Source: Bacteroidales bacterium (lineage in GTDB: Bacteria > Bacteroidota > Bacteroidia > Bacteroidales > Tenuifilaceae). Taken from it: a stretch of DNA of 20,076 nucleotides. Position numbers and translations under genes: made by a program. Position 1 is the stretch's first letter, and each line of letters opens with the position of its first letter. The DNA is taken from NCBI GenBank assembly GCA_008933525.1, contig WBUV01000010.1:1-20076 (forward strand), given 5' to 3'. Shown one piece after another: positions 6,937 through 14,795 of the stretch. Below the pieces are notes generated by a model that worked only from the letters and a program-made list of their open reading frames with translations, was not told the DNA's origin and made no database searches.

Positions 6937-9897
6937 TTAATTTAACAGGCCCAAAGTTTTTGGTATTGTTATACTTACCATTGTGCCAGACGGCTTGTTA
7001 TCTGAGTCGAAGAGGTCAGTAATTTTAATGTCGAATTTATCTTTGTACATTGAATTCAGCAGATCAATTCTTTGCTGCGTAATTTGATATCCACGCGATT
7101 TGTGAACTCTTGAGTTTTGTTCTTGAACCCTTTTTGCTTCATCGCGGCCAACGCCATCATCATCAATTGTGCAAATTATTTTTTCGGATTCTTCCTTTAG
7201 GGTAATGTTTACATGCCCGCTTTTTTCGGATTTTAGCATTATCCCGTGCCAAATAGCATTCTCTACAAATGGTTGTATAAGTAGTGTTGGAATTTTTATA
7301 TCGAGAATGGAGTCGTTGTTACCATAGTCAATGGTATAAGTAAATTTGCCTTCTAACCGCAAAGCTTCCAGTTCAAGGTATATTCTAAGTGCATCAATTT
7401 CGTCTCTTAATGGAATAGTTGGAGACAAGGAGTTGTCGAGTGTCATTCGCATTAAGCGGGCAAATTTGGTTAAGTATTTATGCGAGCTAATGGTGTCTCT
7501 TTCAAGGATGTAGTATTGAATTGAGTTAAGAGTATTGAATATGAAATGAGGATTCATCTGCTGACGAAGCGATTGTTGCTTGTAAAGGTTGATATTGTTG
7601 AGCAATTCATTTCTGCGTCCAATTTCTCTCACCCTACTCCTGTATACAAGGTAAAGTAAGCCTGTAAAGAAGAAGGTGATTATAACAATAAACCATGCAC
7701 GTTCCCAGAATGGGGGATTAATGCTAAACTTCAGAGTGGTTGGATTTGTACTCCATACTCCGTTAGAGTTTAGTGCTTGAAGTTGAAAAACGTATTCTCC
7801 TGAGTTGAGTCCATTATAAATACAATTTGTAGATTTTGTATAAACCCAACTTGTGTCGAGTCCAAGCATTCTATGTCTGTACATTAAGCGTCCCATATTT
7901 CTATAGGCCAATCCAACATAGGAGATGTCAATTGTATTTTGTGAGTACTCTAAGTTTATGATGGTGTCATTCAATGGAAGGAGCGATCCTTCAACTACTA
8001 TCTTTGTAATAACTGTAGGAGGGGGTGTTTCGTTTCGGGTAAGTTTACTAATATCAATAATTGCTAGGCCTTTATTGGTGCCTATGTATATATTGAGATC
8101 CTTTGAATATACTGATGTTATTTCGTTGCTAGGTAAACCATCGTCAATTGTAAAATTTAGAATTTTTTTGTTTTTAATGTTTGGAATTAGCGATAAGCCT
8201 TGTCGAGTGGCTACCCAAACTGTATTTGACGATTTATATAGTTGATGAATGGAATTTGAGATTAGACCATCTTTAACAGAAATCTGTGAAACATCTCCAT
8301 TTTTAGAGTAAATAACTATTCCTGCGCCGTTTGTACCTATCCATAGTGCAGAGTCAATTGGGTTGAAAAACATGCTGTGGCTTACACGACTAAGCAGTTC
8401 GTTTTGATCTCCAATGTATTGATAGGTGTTGTCGGAATACTTCCACAGTCCATTTATAGTACTTAGCCAAACGCTTCCTTTGCGGTCTTCCACTAGGCTA
8501 AATACCATGCCGCCAAATCCATCGTTAATTTGAGAGTCGTAAACAACTTGTTCGTTTTTGATTTTTCTAAGACCTCTGGCTGTTCCAATCCAGTATCCCC
8601 CATCCTTTGAACTAATAATTTTTCTGGGGTAAATTGTAGTGTTATCGTCAAAAATTTTTTTATAAGTATCCTTCTCAAAGTAACCAAGTTCATTAAAAGT
8701 ACATACCCAGACCCTGTTTCGAAGAGTATCTCCGAAAATTGAACGTACATATGTTGTGTTGACAATCTGGCTCTTAGCGTTGTAATGGGTAATGGAGTTG
8801 CTTTTGATTATGTCTACAAACCCCATTTCATAGCCCACGTATATTCTATTATCATCGGAATATATTGCATTTACCCTATTGTCGGCTAATCCGCTTGCTT
8901 TTGAAAGGGTGCTGATTTTGTAATCTGGGGCGTAAAACACTCCATCGTTTAGGGTTGAAAACCAGTACGAACCCTCTTTGTCACGGAGTACCGATGTTAC
9001 TTGATATTCTTTCAGTAGAACATTGCTTGGCTCCTTCGTAATGTCACAATTGGGATAAATATAAACACCTCCTTCAAATGCCGATACCCAGAGATTTTCA
9101 TCTTCATCAATATTCATCCATATATATTGTGTGCTACGATCTGTTGATTTGCCAATGATTTTGCCGTTTTTTATGCTAAGTAAGTTCCCATCTAGAGATA
9201 GAATGAGGGTTTCGTCTTTTTTCTTTTGTGCGAATACATAAAGGGGAACAAAGTTGTGATTAAATAACTCTTTGAAACTAAATCGGAACTTTTGTTGTTC
9301 GTCGGAATACATAAGGTCGTTCGAAGGGGCTTGTAAAGGATTTGAAACTAGAACTTTTCCGCAGGGTAATCCTTTCATAACTATCTCACCTTCTTCATAC
9401 TCTCCACCCATTTTTTTATATACACCTTCTGCGCTTATTGTAATCAGTCCAAAGTTCTTTAAGCCAAGGTAAATGTTGTCGAGGCTATCGATGTGAAAAG
9501 CCATTTTAATGGGCCCTCGGCTATTGGGAAAGTGTTGTTTAATTTTTGAGTTGTAAGGATAATCTTTAATTTTTCCGTTTTCGTAAAAACTAAGATTGCC
9601 CGAAAAGGGAATAAACCAAATTCTATGTTTGTAATCTTCGTATATTTCAAAAACCGTATTGTCGGCTAGCCCCGAAACAAGGTCGAAGTTTTCAAAATTA
9701 TAACCATCATACCTACTAACCCCATTATTGGTTGCGAACCAAATATACCCTTTTGAATCTTGAAAAACATGGTAAACTTCACTTGCCGACAATCCCTCGT
9801 CTACTGTGAGATGTCTGTACACAGGCTGATATTGACCGTATTGAGGTAAATAAGAAAGTAAAAATGAAAATAAAAACAGAATTCTTAACAGCCGCAT
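6937..9897 (-). CDS. Propeller-type LytS-like sensor histidine kinase
   Basis: Membrane sensor kinase paired with the LytTR regulator downstream. Using ATG 9897 (986 aa) gives a clean signal peptide (MRLLRILFLFSFLLSYL); the TTG at 9906 would only add three residues. The periplasmic part (about 22-650) consists of repeated two-component-propeller units, recognised by strings such as DSKGYIWFATNNGVSRYDG, DEDENLWVSAFEGGVYIY and DRKGSVWLSTINGLWKY, probably forming two seven-bladed beta-propellers. A Y_Y_Y domain follows (about 655-720: YRHRMLGLDTSW, NGLNSGEYVFQLQALN). One transmembrane helix lies near 727-747. The cytoplasmic end is a His_kinase domain: QQMNPHFIFNTLNSIQYY with His784, N-box PFVENAIWHGI, and G1 DDDGVGRDEA. 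There is no fused receiver or AraC domain, unlike hybrid systems of polysaccharide loci, and no SusC/SusD genes are near, so the ligand remains open. Confidence 0.93.
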   Translation of the reverse strand: MRLLRILFLFSFLLSYLPQYGQYQPVYRHLTVDEGLSASEVYHVFQDSKGYIWFATNNGVSRYDGYNFENFDLVSGLADNTVFEIYEDYKHRIWFIPFSGNLSFYENGKIKDYPYNSKIKQHFPNSRGPIKMAFHIDSLDNIYLGLKNFGLITISAEGVYKKMGGEYEEGEIVMKGLPCGKVLVSNPLQAPSNDLMYSDEQQKFRFSFKELFNHNFVPLYVFAQKKKDETLILSLDGNLLSIKNGKIIGKSTDRSTQYIWMNIDEDENLWVSAFEGGVYIYPNCDITKEPSNVLLKEYQVTSVLRDKEGSYWFSTLNDGVFYAPDYKISTLSKASGLADNRVNAIYSDDNRIYVGYEMGFVDIIKSNSITHYNAKSQIVNTTYVRSIFGDTLRNRVWVCTFNELGYFEKDTYKKIFDDNTTIYPRKIISSKDGGYWIGTARGLRKIKNEQVVYDSQINDGFGGMVFSLVEDRKGSVWLSTINGLWKYSDNTYQYIGDQNELLSRVSHSMFFNPIDSALWIGTNGAGIVIYSKNGDVSQISVKDGLISNSIHQLYKSSNTVWVATRQGLSLIPNIKNKKILNFTIDDGLPSNEITSVYSKDLNIYIGTNKGLAIIDISKLTRNETPPPTVITKIVVEGSLLPLNDTIINLEYSQNTIDISYVGLAYRNMGRLMYRHRMLGLDTSWVYTKSTNCIYNGLNSGEYVFQLQALNSNGVWSTNPTTLKFSINPPFWERAWFIVIITFFFTGLLYLVYRSRVREIGRRNELLNNINLYKQQSLRQQMNPHFIFNTLNSIQYYILERDTISSHKYLTKFARLMRMTLDNSLSPTIPLRDEIDALRIYLELEALRLEGKFTYTIDYGNNDSILDIKIPTLLIQPFVENAIWHGIMLKSEKSGHVNITLKEESEKIICTIDDDGVGRDEAKRVQEQNSRVHKSRGYQITQQRIDLLNSMYKDKFDIKITDLFDSDNKPSGTMVSITIPKTLGLLN

Positions 9898-9988
9898 ACT
9901 CCCCAAGGCATTACTTGTCTATTCTAAATAATTAATATTAATGCTAAAGTAATAATTATCTGCAATAAATTATCAATCAAGCAAAAAA

Positions 9989-10015
9989 AAGAAGGAGCCA
10001 TTTTGGCTCCTTCTT
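9989..10015 (-). terminator. Rho-independent terminator of the PFOR gene
   Basis: AAGAAGGAGCCA-TTT-TGGCTCCTTCTT: a perfect 12-bp stem with a 3-base loop. On the minus strand it is followed by a run of T (A-run 9983-9990 on +). It lies 21 bases after the PFOR stop codon and separates it from the sensor gene. Confidence 0.92.
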
Positions 10016-10035
10016 CATAAAATACATTGAACAGA

Positions 10036-13000
10036 CTATTCGTTGTTTCCTGCTAGTTTTTTGTAAGAGTTGTATCTCCACTTAGCGTTGTCTTCAGCAG
10101 CTTTGAATAGTTCTCCAGCTTCTTGTGGGAACGATAATTGTAACGATGTGTAACGAACCTCACTCTTTAAGAAATCTTGGAACATATTCCATTCTGGCTC
10201 CTTAGAGTCTAACTGGAAAGGATTCTTGCCTTCTGCCTCTAACATTGGGTTGTAACGATACAAGTGCCAGTATCCACTCTTAACGGCAAGTTTTGCCTCG
10301 TTCTGAGTTGCACCCATACCCTTGCGGATACCATGGTTAATACATGGAGAGTAGGCAATAATCAAAGATGGTCCTGGATATGCCTCTGCTTCTTTCATTG
10401 CCTTGAAGTATTGGTTGTGGTCTGCACCCATTGCAACCTGTGCAACGTAAACGTAACCATACGACATTGCCATCATACCAAGGTCTTTCTTGCGAACTCT
10501 CTTGCCCGATGCTGCAAATTTAGCAACAGCAGCAACTGGAGTTGATTTTGATGCCTGTCCGCCAGTGTTTGAGTAAACCTCGGTATCCATTACAAGCACG
10601 TTAACATCCTCGCCAGTTGAAAGAACGTGGTCAAGTCCGCCGTATCCAATATCGTAAGCCCAACCATCGCCACCGAAAATCCATACAGATTTCTTCTCGA
10701 AGTACTGTTTAAGATCAAGCAACTCTTTAGCTAATGGACTATTCTCTTTTCCAAGAGCAGCAACAAGTTTAACCGATGCAGCCTTAGATTGCTCAGCATT
10801 GTTTTTGCCAGCAATCCACTCTTTAGCAGCTTCTTTAGTTGCTTCAGCAAAATTACCACCAATAACCTCGTTTAATTTACGCTCAATACGTTCACGTAAT
10901 TTTTCAACACCAGTTGCAATACCAAAGCCATACTCTGCATTATCCTCGAACAGAGAGTTAGCCCAAGCTGGTCCACGACCTTCCTTGTTTGCACAGTAAG
11001 GAGTTGACGGAGCAGAACCACCATAAATTGAAGAACAACCTGTCGCGTTAGCAACAATCATTCTATCACCGTAAAGTTGAGTAATTGCCTTGATGTACGG
11101 AGTTTCGCCGCAACCTGCGCAAGCACCGCTGAACTCGAATAATGGTTGAGCAAATTGGCTATTCTTAACAGATTTTTCTTTTCCAAGAATATCTTTATAA
11201 CCAACTTTTTCGTGCATATAGATATAGCGCTCTGCTTCGGCCATCTGAGTTTCAATTGGCTTCATTTCAAGAGCTTTTGTTTTTGCTGGACAAATATCAG
11301 CACAGTTTCCGCAACCAGAGCAGTCTAACGCACTAACTTGTATACGGAAGTTGTATTCCTTAACACCACCGTTACCTTTAACTGTTTTAGTGCCGGTAGG
11401 TGCATTTTTAAGTTCCTCGTCAGTCAATAGAAATGGACGGATTGCAGCGTGAGGACAAACGTAAGCACACTGGTTACACTGAATACAGTTGTCCGAAATC
11501 CACTCAGGAACGTTAACTGCAATACCTCGTTTTTCGTACTGGCTAGTTCCCGCAGGCAAAGTTCCATCCTCTCTATCAAGGAATGCGCTTACAGGGAGGT
11601 CGTCACCTTTTTGGAGGTTTACAGGGTTAACAAACTCGTTGATAAACGCTGGAGCGCCGGCTATTTCATTTTGTTTTTCAACTTCAAGTTTAGCCCACTC
11701 TGCAGGTACAGTAACCTTAATTGCTTCGCCACCTTTATCCACAGCAGCATAGTTCATCTTAAGGATTTCCTCGCCTTTACGTCCGTACGATTTCTCAATT
11801 GCTTTCTTCATTTCTTTAACTGCAATGTCGTAAGGAATTACGTTTGCAATTTTGAAGAAAGTACTTTGCATGATAGTATTTGTACGGTTACCAAGGCCAA
11901 GTTCTTCCGCAATTTTAGTTGCGTTGATGATATAGAAATTGATATTGTTTTCCGCTAAATACTTCTTGATTGAGTTTGGAAGTTTTTCCTTAGTCTCCTC
12001 AACATCCCAAATTGTATTCAAAAGGAATGTGCCACCCTTTTGAAGACCCTTAAGCATATCGTATTTTCCTAAGTATGAAGGAACGTGGCATGCTACAAAG
12101 TCAGGTGTGTTAACTAGATAAGGCGAACGGATTGGTTGATCGCCAAAACGTAAGTGAGAAACTGTAATACCTCCAGATTTCTTTGAATCGTAAGCAAAGT
12201 ATGCTTGGCTGTATTTATCGGTGTTATCACCAATAATTTTGATAGAGTTCTTGTTAGCACCAACAGTACCATCAGAACCTAATCCGAAGAATTTAGCTTG
12301 GTAAGTTCCTTTTGTTGCAAGGTTGATCTCAGCACCAACTGGTAGCGATTTGAACGTAACATCGTCAACAATACCAACGGTGAACTGATTCTTAGGCTCA
12401 TTCATCTTTAAGTTGTCGAAAACAGCAATCATTTGAGCAGGAGTTGTATCCTTTGAACTCAATCCGTAACGACCACCAATAATAAGAGGAGCCTTATCTT
12501 TTCCGTAGTATAAATCTTTTACATCTAGGTATAATGGATCACCATTTGCTCCGGGCTCTTTAGTTCTATCTAAAACACAGATGCGTTTTACTGACTTAGG
12601 CATTGCGTTGAAGAAGTACTTAGCAGAGAATGGACGGTATAGGTGAACGCATACCAAACCAACTTTCTCACCTTTTGACATTAAGTAGTCAACAACCTCT
12701 TTCAATGTGTCGGTGATTGAACCCATTGCAATAACTACGTTTTCTGCGTTTGCATCGCCATAGTAATCGAATGGGTGGTACTCACGACCAGTTAACTTGG
12801 TGATTTCCTTCATGTACTCCTCAACCATATCAGGAACTGCATCGTAGAACTTATTTGCAGCCTCACGAGCTTGGAAGTAGATATCAGGGTTTTGTGCAGT
12901 ACCACGAGTTACAGGGTGCTCTGGGTTAAGAGCTCTGTCGCGGAATGCTTGTAATGCTTTTTGGTCAACAAGTGGAGCCAAGTCCTCATTCTCAAGCACC

Positions 13001-13557
13001 TCAATTTTTTGAATCTCATGAGATGTGCGGAAACCATCAAAGAAGTGTAGGAATGGAACTCGCGATTTGATTGCTGTTAAATGGGCAACGCCAGCCAAAT
13101 CCATAACTTCCTGCACACTACCTGTTGCAAGCATTGCAAAACCACTCTGGCGAGTACTCATAACATCGCTATGGTCGCCAAAGATTGAAAGAGCTTGAGC
13201 TGCTAAACTACGAGCCGAAACATGGAAAACGCCTGGTAGTAACTCCCCGGAGATTTTATACATGTTAGGAATCATAAGTAGCAAACCTTGCGATGCTGTG
13301 TAGGTTGTGGTTAATGCGCCAGATTGTAAAGAGCCATGTACTGCACCAGCAGCACCAGCTTCACTTTGCATCTCTGCAACCTTAACTGTATCGCCAAAAA
13401 TGTTCTTACGACCGAATGCCGACCACTCGTCAACGTACTCAGCCATTGTAGATGAAGGGGTGATGGGATAAATTGCAGCTACCTCGCTAAACATATAAGC
13501 AATGTGCGCCGCAGCATAGTTACCATCACAAGAAATGAATTTTTTAGACTTTGTCAT
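10036..13557 (-). CDS. nifJ: Pyruvate:ferredoxin (flavodoxin) oxidoreductase, single-chain
   Basis: Cytoplasmic enzyme that oxidatively decarboxylates pyruvate to acetyl-CoA and CO2, passing electrons to ferredoxin or flavodoxin; central to anaerobic carbon metabolism. The 1173-aa chain has the domains in standard order: pyrimidine-binding domain I (YPITPSSTMAEY, then TYTASQGLLLMIPNMYK), a transketolase C-like domain and the gamma domain around 400-600, then a two-cluster ferredoxin domain with CIQCNQCAYVCP (about 690) and CSGCGNCADICP (about 748). The TPP domain follows with GACAGCGE (about 812), ATGCSSIYGG, the TPP/Mg motif GDGWAYDIGYGGLDHVLS (about 965), VYSNTGGQASKSTP and CINHGIRKGMG; the proximal-cluster cysteines are all present. 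Compared with the 1232-aa Desulfovibrio africanus enzyme it ends before the extra C-terminal domain VII. ATG 13557. Flanked by its own promoter motif and terminator, so likely monocistronic; codon use suggests a highly expressed gene. Confidence 0.98.
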   Translation of the reverse strand: MTKSKKFISCDGNYAAAHIAYMFSEVAAIYPITPSSTMAEYVDEWSAFGRKNIFGDTVKVAEMQSEAGAAGAVHGSLQSGALTTTYTASQGLLLMIPNMYKISGELLPGVFHVSARSLAAQALSIFGDHSDVMSTRQSGFAMLATGSVQEVMDLAGVAHLTAIKSRVPFLHFFDGFRTSHEIQKIEVLENEDLAPLVDQKALQAFRDRALNPEHPVTRGTAQNPDIYFQAREAANKFYDAVPDMVEEYMKEITKLTGREYHPFDYYGDANAENVVIAMGSITDTLKEVVDYLMSKGEKVGLVCVHLYRPFSAKYFFNAMPKSVKRICVLDRTKEPGANGDPLYLDVKDLYYGKDKAPLIIGGRYGLSSKDTTPAQMIAVFDNLKMNEPKNQFTVGIVDDVTFKSLPVGAEINLATKGTYQAKFFGLGSDGTVGANKNSIKIIGDNTDKYSQAYFAYDSKKSGGITVSHLRFGDQPIRSPYLVNTPDFVACHVPSYLGKYDMLKGLQKGGTFLLNTIWDVEETKEKLPNSIKKYLAENNINFYIINATKIAEELGLGNRTNTIMQSTFFKIANVIPYDIAVKEMKKAIEKSYGRKGEEILKMNYAAVDKGGEAIKVTVPAEWAKLEVEKQNEIAGAPAFINEFVNPVNLQKGDDLPVSAFLDREDGTLPAGTSQYEKRGIAVNVPEWISDNCIQCNQCAYVCPHAAIRPFLLTDEELKNAPTGTKTVKGNGGVKEYNFRIQVSALDCSGCGNCADICPAKTKALEMKPIETQMAEAERYIYMHEKVGYKDILGKEKSVKNSQFAQPLFEFSGACAGCGETPYIKAITQLYGDRMIVANATGCSSIYGGSAPSTPYCANKEGRGPAWANSLFEDNAEYGFGIATGVEKLRERIERKLNEVIGGNFAEATKEAAKEWIAGKNNAEQSKAASVKLVAALGKENSPLAKELLDLKQYFEKKSVWIFGGDGWAYDIGYGGLDHVLSTGEDVNVLVMDTEVYSNTGGQASKSTPVAAVAKFAASGKRVRKKDLGMMAMSYGYVYVAQVAMGADHNQYFKAMKEAEAYPGPSLIIAYSPCINHGIRKGMGATQNEAKLAVKSGYWHLYRYNPMLEAEGKNPFQLDSKEPEWNMFQDFLKSEVRYTSLQLSFPQEAGELFKAAEDNAKWRYNSYKKLAGNNE

Positions 13558-13587
13558 TTGATTTTGTGAGTTTTATGATGAATAACA

Positions 13588-13603
13588 GATTTTTTGAAAA
13601 ATC
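13588..13603. repeat. Inverted repeat at the start of the PFOR leader
   Basis: GATTTTT-TG-AAAAATC, a perfect 7-2-7 palindrome placed at the predicted transcription start of the PFOR gene, just downstream of the -7 motif. The position would suit a repressor operator, but the AT-rich sequence makes chance occurrence plausible and it does not match FNR or Rex sites. Confidence 0.35.
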
Positions 13604-13607
13604 GATG

Positions 13608-13615
13608 CAAAGTTA
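13608..13615 (-). promoter_or_regulatory. Candidate promoter (-7 element) of the PFOR gene
   Basis: The minus strand reads TAACTTTG, an exact match to TAnnTTTG, with an expected start near 13601 and a leader of about 44 bases to ATG 13557. A -33 box is not clear (GGTTAA lies at about the right distance). Confidence 0.55.
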
Positions 13616-13832
13616 ATACAATTCAATAAAATTAACCATGTTTTACAGCAATTTGAAAATACTATAAATTAGCCCTAATTCGCTGAAAACGTTTGAAATG
13701 AGATATTCAATAATTTTGTACTATATATAAATTGTAAGCACATTGCAAATTCTAGTTTAAAATTGTAAGTAAAAGTCTGGTATTTTGGTTTTGATGTAGT
13801 AAAAGTGCCCTATTTTGATTGCTAAATGGTTA

Positions 13833-13863
13833 TTTGGAGTGTAATTTTGATTTAGTAATTTTG
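13833..13863 (+). promoter_or_regulatory. Promoter of the 192-aa hypothetical gene
   Basis: TTTG (13833-13836), 19-bp spacer, TAATTTTG (13856-13863): both halves match the Bacteroidota sigma consensus at a normal spacing. The expected start near 13870 leaves a leader of about 43 bases to ATG 13913. Confidence 0.65.
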
Positions 13864-13912
13864 AAATTATTCAACTGAACGATTAAAATCCTTCTTTTAA
13901 TTTTTTGTATCA

Positions 13913-14491
13913 ATGCCGACCGACTTTTCTTTCGATTACGAGGTTCCATTGCCTGTATGTTTCTGTAGTTGGAAACATCACTTAAAATATATAGTTGATA
14001 ATATTCCCGCATTTGAGGAACGTGTTATTAATGCTCAACAGCTACTCGAAAGTATTAATGGTACATTGCTCGATATGTATGTTGGGAATTTGACTCCAAA
14101 TGAAATTGCTGGAGAAGTTGTAAATCATTCTTTACTTAGAAAACACCTTACTAAGGATTCCTTTACTTATTGGATATCGCAAAATGGAACAAACTACCGC
14201 TGCTTAACTCTTAGTGATGAGTCGCGCTGGGTGCTTCGGTTGGGCTATTTTCCCGATAGGTTTATACATATTCATCCAGGACGAAACTCCGTAAATACTT
14301 TCAGGTTTCGTTCTTCAAATTTGAGGGTTGCAATTGCGTATAGGTTATTGTTTGGTTGGAACCAGACAAACTATTCAAGTTCGTTGTTGAATCGCGCAAG
14401 GTGTTTTGTTAAATTACCCCCTTTGGGTGGTACAATTGAATCCAAAGGAACCGTTAAAATATTGAACTATTTAAACGTTAAAAATTTTTAA
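13913..14491 (+). CDS. Unrecognised 192-aa protein
   Basis: I do not recognise this protein. It is soluble-looking: no signal peptide, lipobox or transmembrane helix. The N-terminal third (to about 70) is acidic, with CFCSWKHHLKYIVDN and a predicted helical stretch ending in YVGNLTPNEIAGEVVNH. The C-terminal half (about 80-165) is rich in Arg, Tyr, Phe and Trp (YWISQNGTNYRCL, RWVLRLGYFPDRFIHIHPGR, FRFRSSNLRVAIAYRLL, LLNRARCFVKLPPL), suggesting a small beta-containing or nucleic-acid-binding fold, but no catalytic motif is evident. Four cysteines are scattered without a zinc-finger spacing. ATG 13913 fits a well-formed promoter 50 bases upstream. Codon use resembles the neighbours and the frame is uninterrupted, so it is very probably a real gene. 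It stands alone between PFOR and the small-RNA candidate. Confidence 0.8.
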   Translation: MPTDFSFDYEVPLPVCFCSWKHHLKYIVDNIPAFEERVINAQQLLESINGTLLDMYVGNLTPNEIAGEVVNHSLLRKHLTKDSFTYWISQNGTNYRCLTLSDESRWVLRLGYFPDRFIHIHPGRNSVNTFRFRSSNLRVAIAYRLLFGWNQTNYSSSLLNRARCFVKLPPLGGTIESKGTVKILNYLNVKNF

Positions 14492-14603
14492 TTCTTACAA
14501 GATGTTTTAGAACACAATGCGTTGACTTATAGTGAAATTGGGGTGTTGGGAAAAGGTGTTTTAAATCACCATTTAAGAGTTGATTTATGTGAAACTTTAG
14601 CCG
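14492..14603. other. Intergenic stretch after the 192-aa gene
   Basis: No gene seen. It holds an imperfect palindrome GGTGTTTTAAATCACC (14555-14570) directly upstream of the promoter assigned to the small-RNA candidate; this could be a weak terminator for the preceding gene or an operator. The whole gap between genes is 304 bases (14492-14795); the rest is covered by the RNA, terminator and promoter entries. Confidence 0.5.
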
Positions 14604-14611
14604 TAATTTTG
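14580..14611 (+). promoter_or_regulatory. Candidate promoter of the small-RNA candidate
   Basis: TTG at 14580-14582, 21-bp spacer, then TAATTTTG at 14604-14611, an exact match to TAnnTTTG. The expected start is about 14618. The -33 half is only partial, so the call rests mainly on the -7 element. Confidence 0.45.
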
Positions 14612-14617
14612 CGTTAT

Positions 14618-14726
14618 AGATAATAGATTTACAAGTTAGGTTTTAGGGTTAATAGTTGGTTAAAGGTTTAGTGATTTAGGTTAGTTTTAGGGTGTAAAAA
14701 CGGGGTCGGATAACGGCTCCGTTTTT
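14618..14726 (+). ncRNA. Candidate small RNA of about 110 nt with a C-free body
   Basis: A promoter motif at 14580-14611 and a strong terminator at 14696-14726 bracket about 110 bases that contain no ATG and no plausible reading frame. The next gene has its own promoter after the terminator, which argues against a simple leader. Bases 14633-14700 contain no C at all, so the body cannot form G-C pairs within itself; two near-identical segments (14635-14649 and 14680-14693, GTTAG(G)TTTTAGGGT) lie inside it. It could instead be the 3' untranslated tail of the 192-aa gene. No known RNA family was recognised. Confidence 0.4.
14696..14726 (+). terminator. Rho-independent terminator (bidirectional form)
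   Basis: AAAAACGGGGTC-GGATAAC-GGCTCCGTTTTT: a 12-bp stem including two G-T pairs, 7-base loop, ending in TTTTT. The A-run on the left arm would also give a T-run on the opposite strand. It ends the small-RNA candidate or the 192-aa gene transcript. Confidence 0.88.
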
Positions 14727-14744
14727 AATTTTATTTATTTTGTG

Positions 14745-14776
14745 TTTGCAAATTTATTAAATTTCGATTAGGTTTG
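14745..14776 (+). promoter_or_regulatory. Promoter of the peptide-binding lipoprotein gene
   Basis: TTTG (14745-14748), 20-bp spacer, TAGGTTTG (14769-14776): both halves match the Bacteroidota consensus. The start is expected near 14783, about 13 bases before ATG 14796. Confidence 0.65.
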
Positions 14777-14795
14777 GCATTGCATCAAACCAATC

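Larger units (their letters stand above)
13558..13912. other. Divergent intergenic region between PFOR and the 192-aa gene
   Basis: 355 bases, very AT-rich. The left part carries the PFOR promoter motif and leader palindrome. A perfect 6-2-6 palindrome AATTAG-CC-CTAATT lies at 13667-13680. The right part repeats TA(A/T)TTTTG-like strings (13711, 13781, 13811, 13842, 13856), the last of which forms a full promoter. No reading frame of substance and no RNA gene was seen in it. Confidence 0.6.

Noticed and set aside
11449..11958. 169-aa open frame antisense to the PFOR gene
   Set aside because: Long antisense frames are expected opposite a codon-biased gene; the translation is Cys/Phe-rich without domain features.
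13711..13863. Five TA(A/T)TTTTG-like strings as a possible binding-site array
   Set aside because: Spacing is irregular (70, 30, 31, 14 bases) and the strings are expected often in such AT-rich DNA; only the last pair forms a proper promoter.
13830..14012. 60-aa basic open frame on the minus strand upstream of PFOR
   Set aside because: It overlaps the start of the better-supported 192-aa gene and has low-complexity, AT-driven composition.
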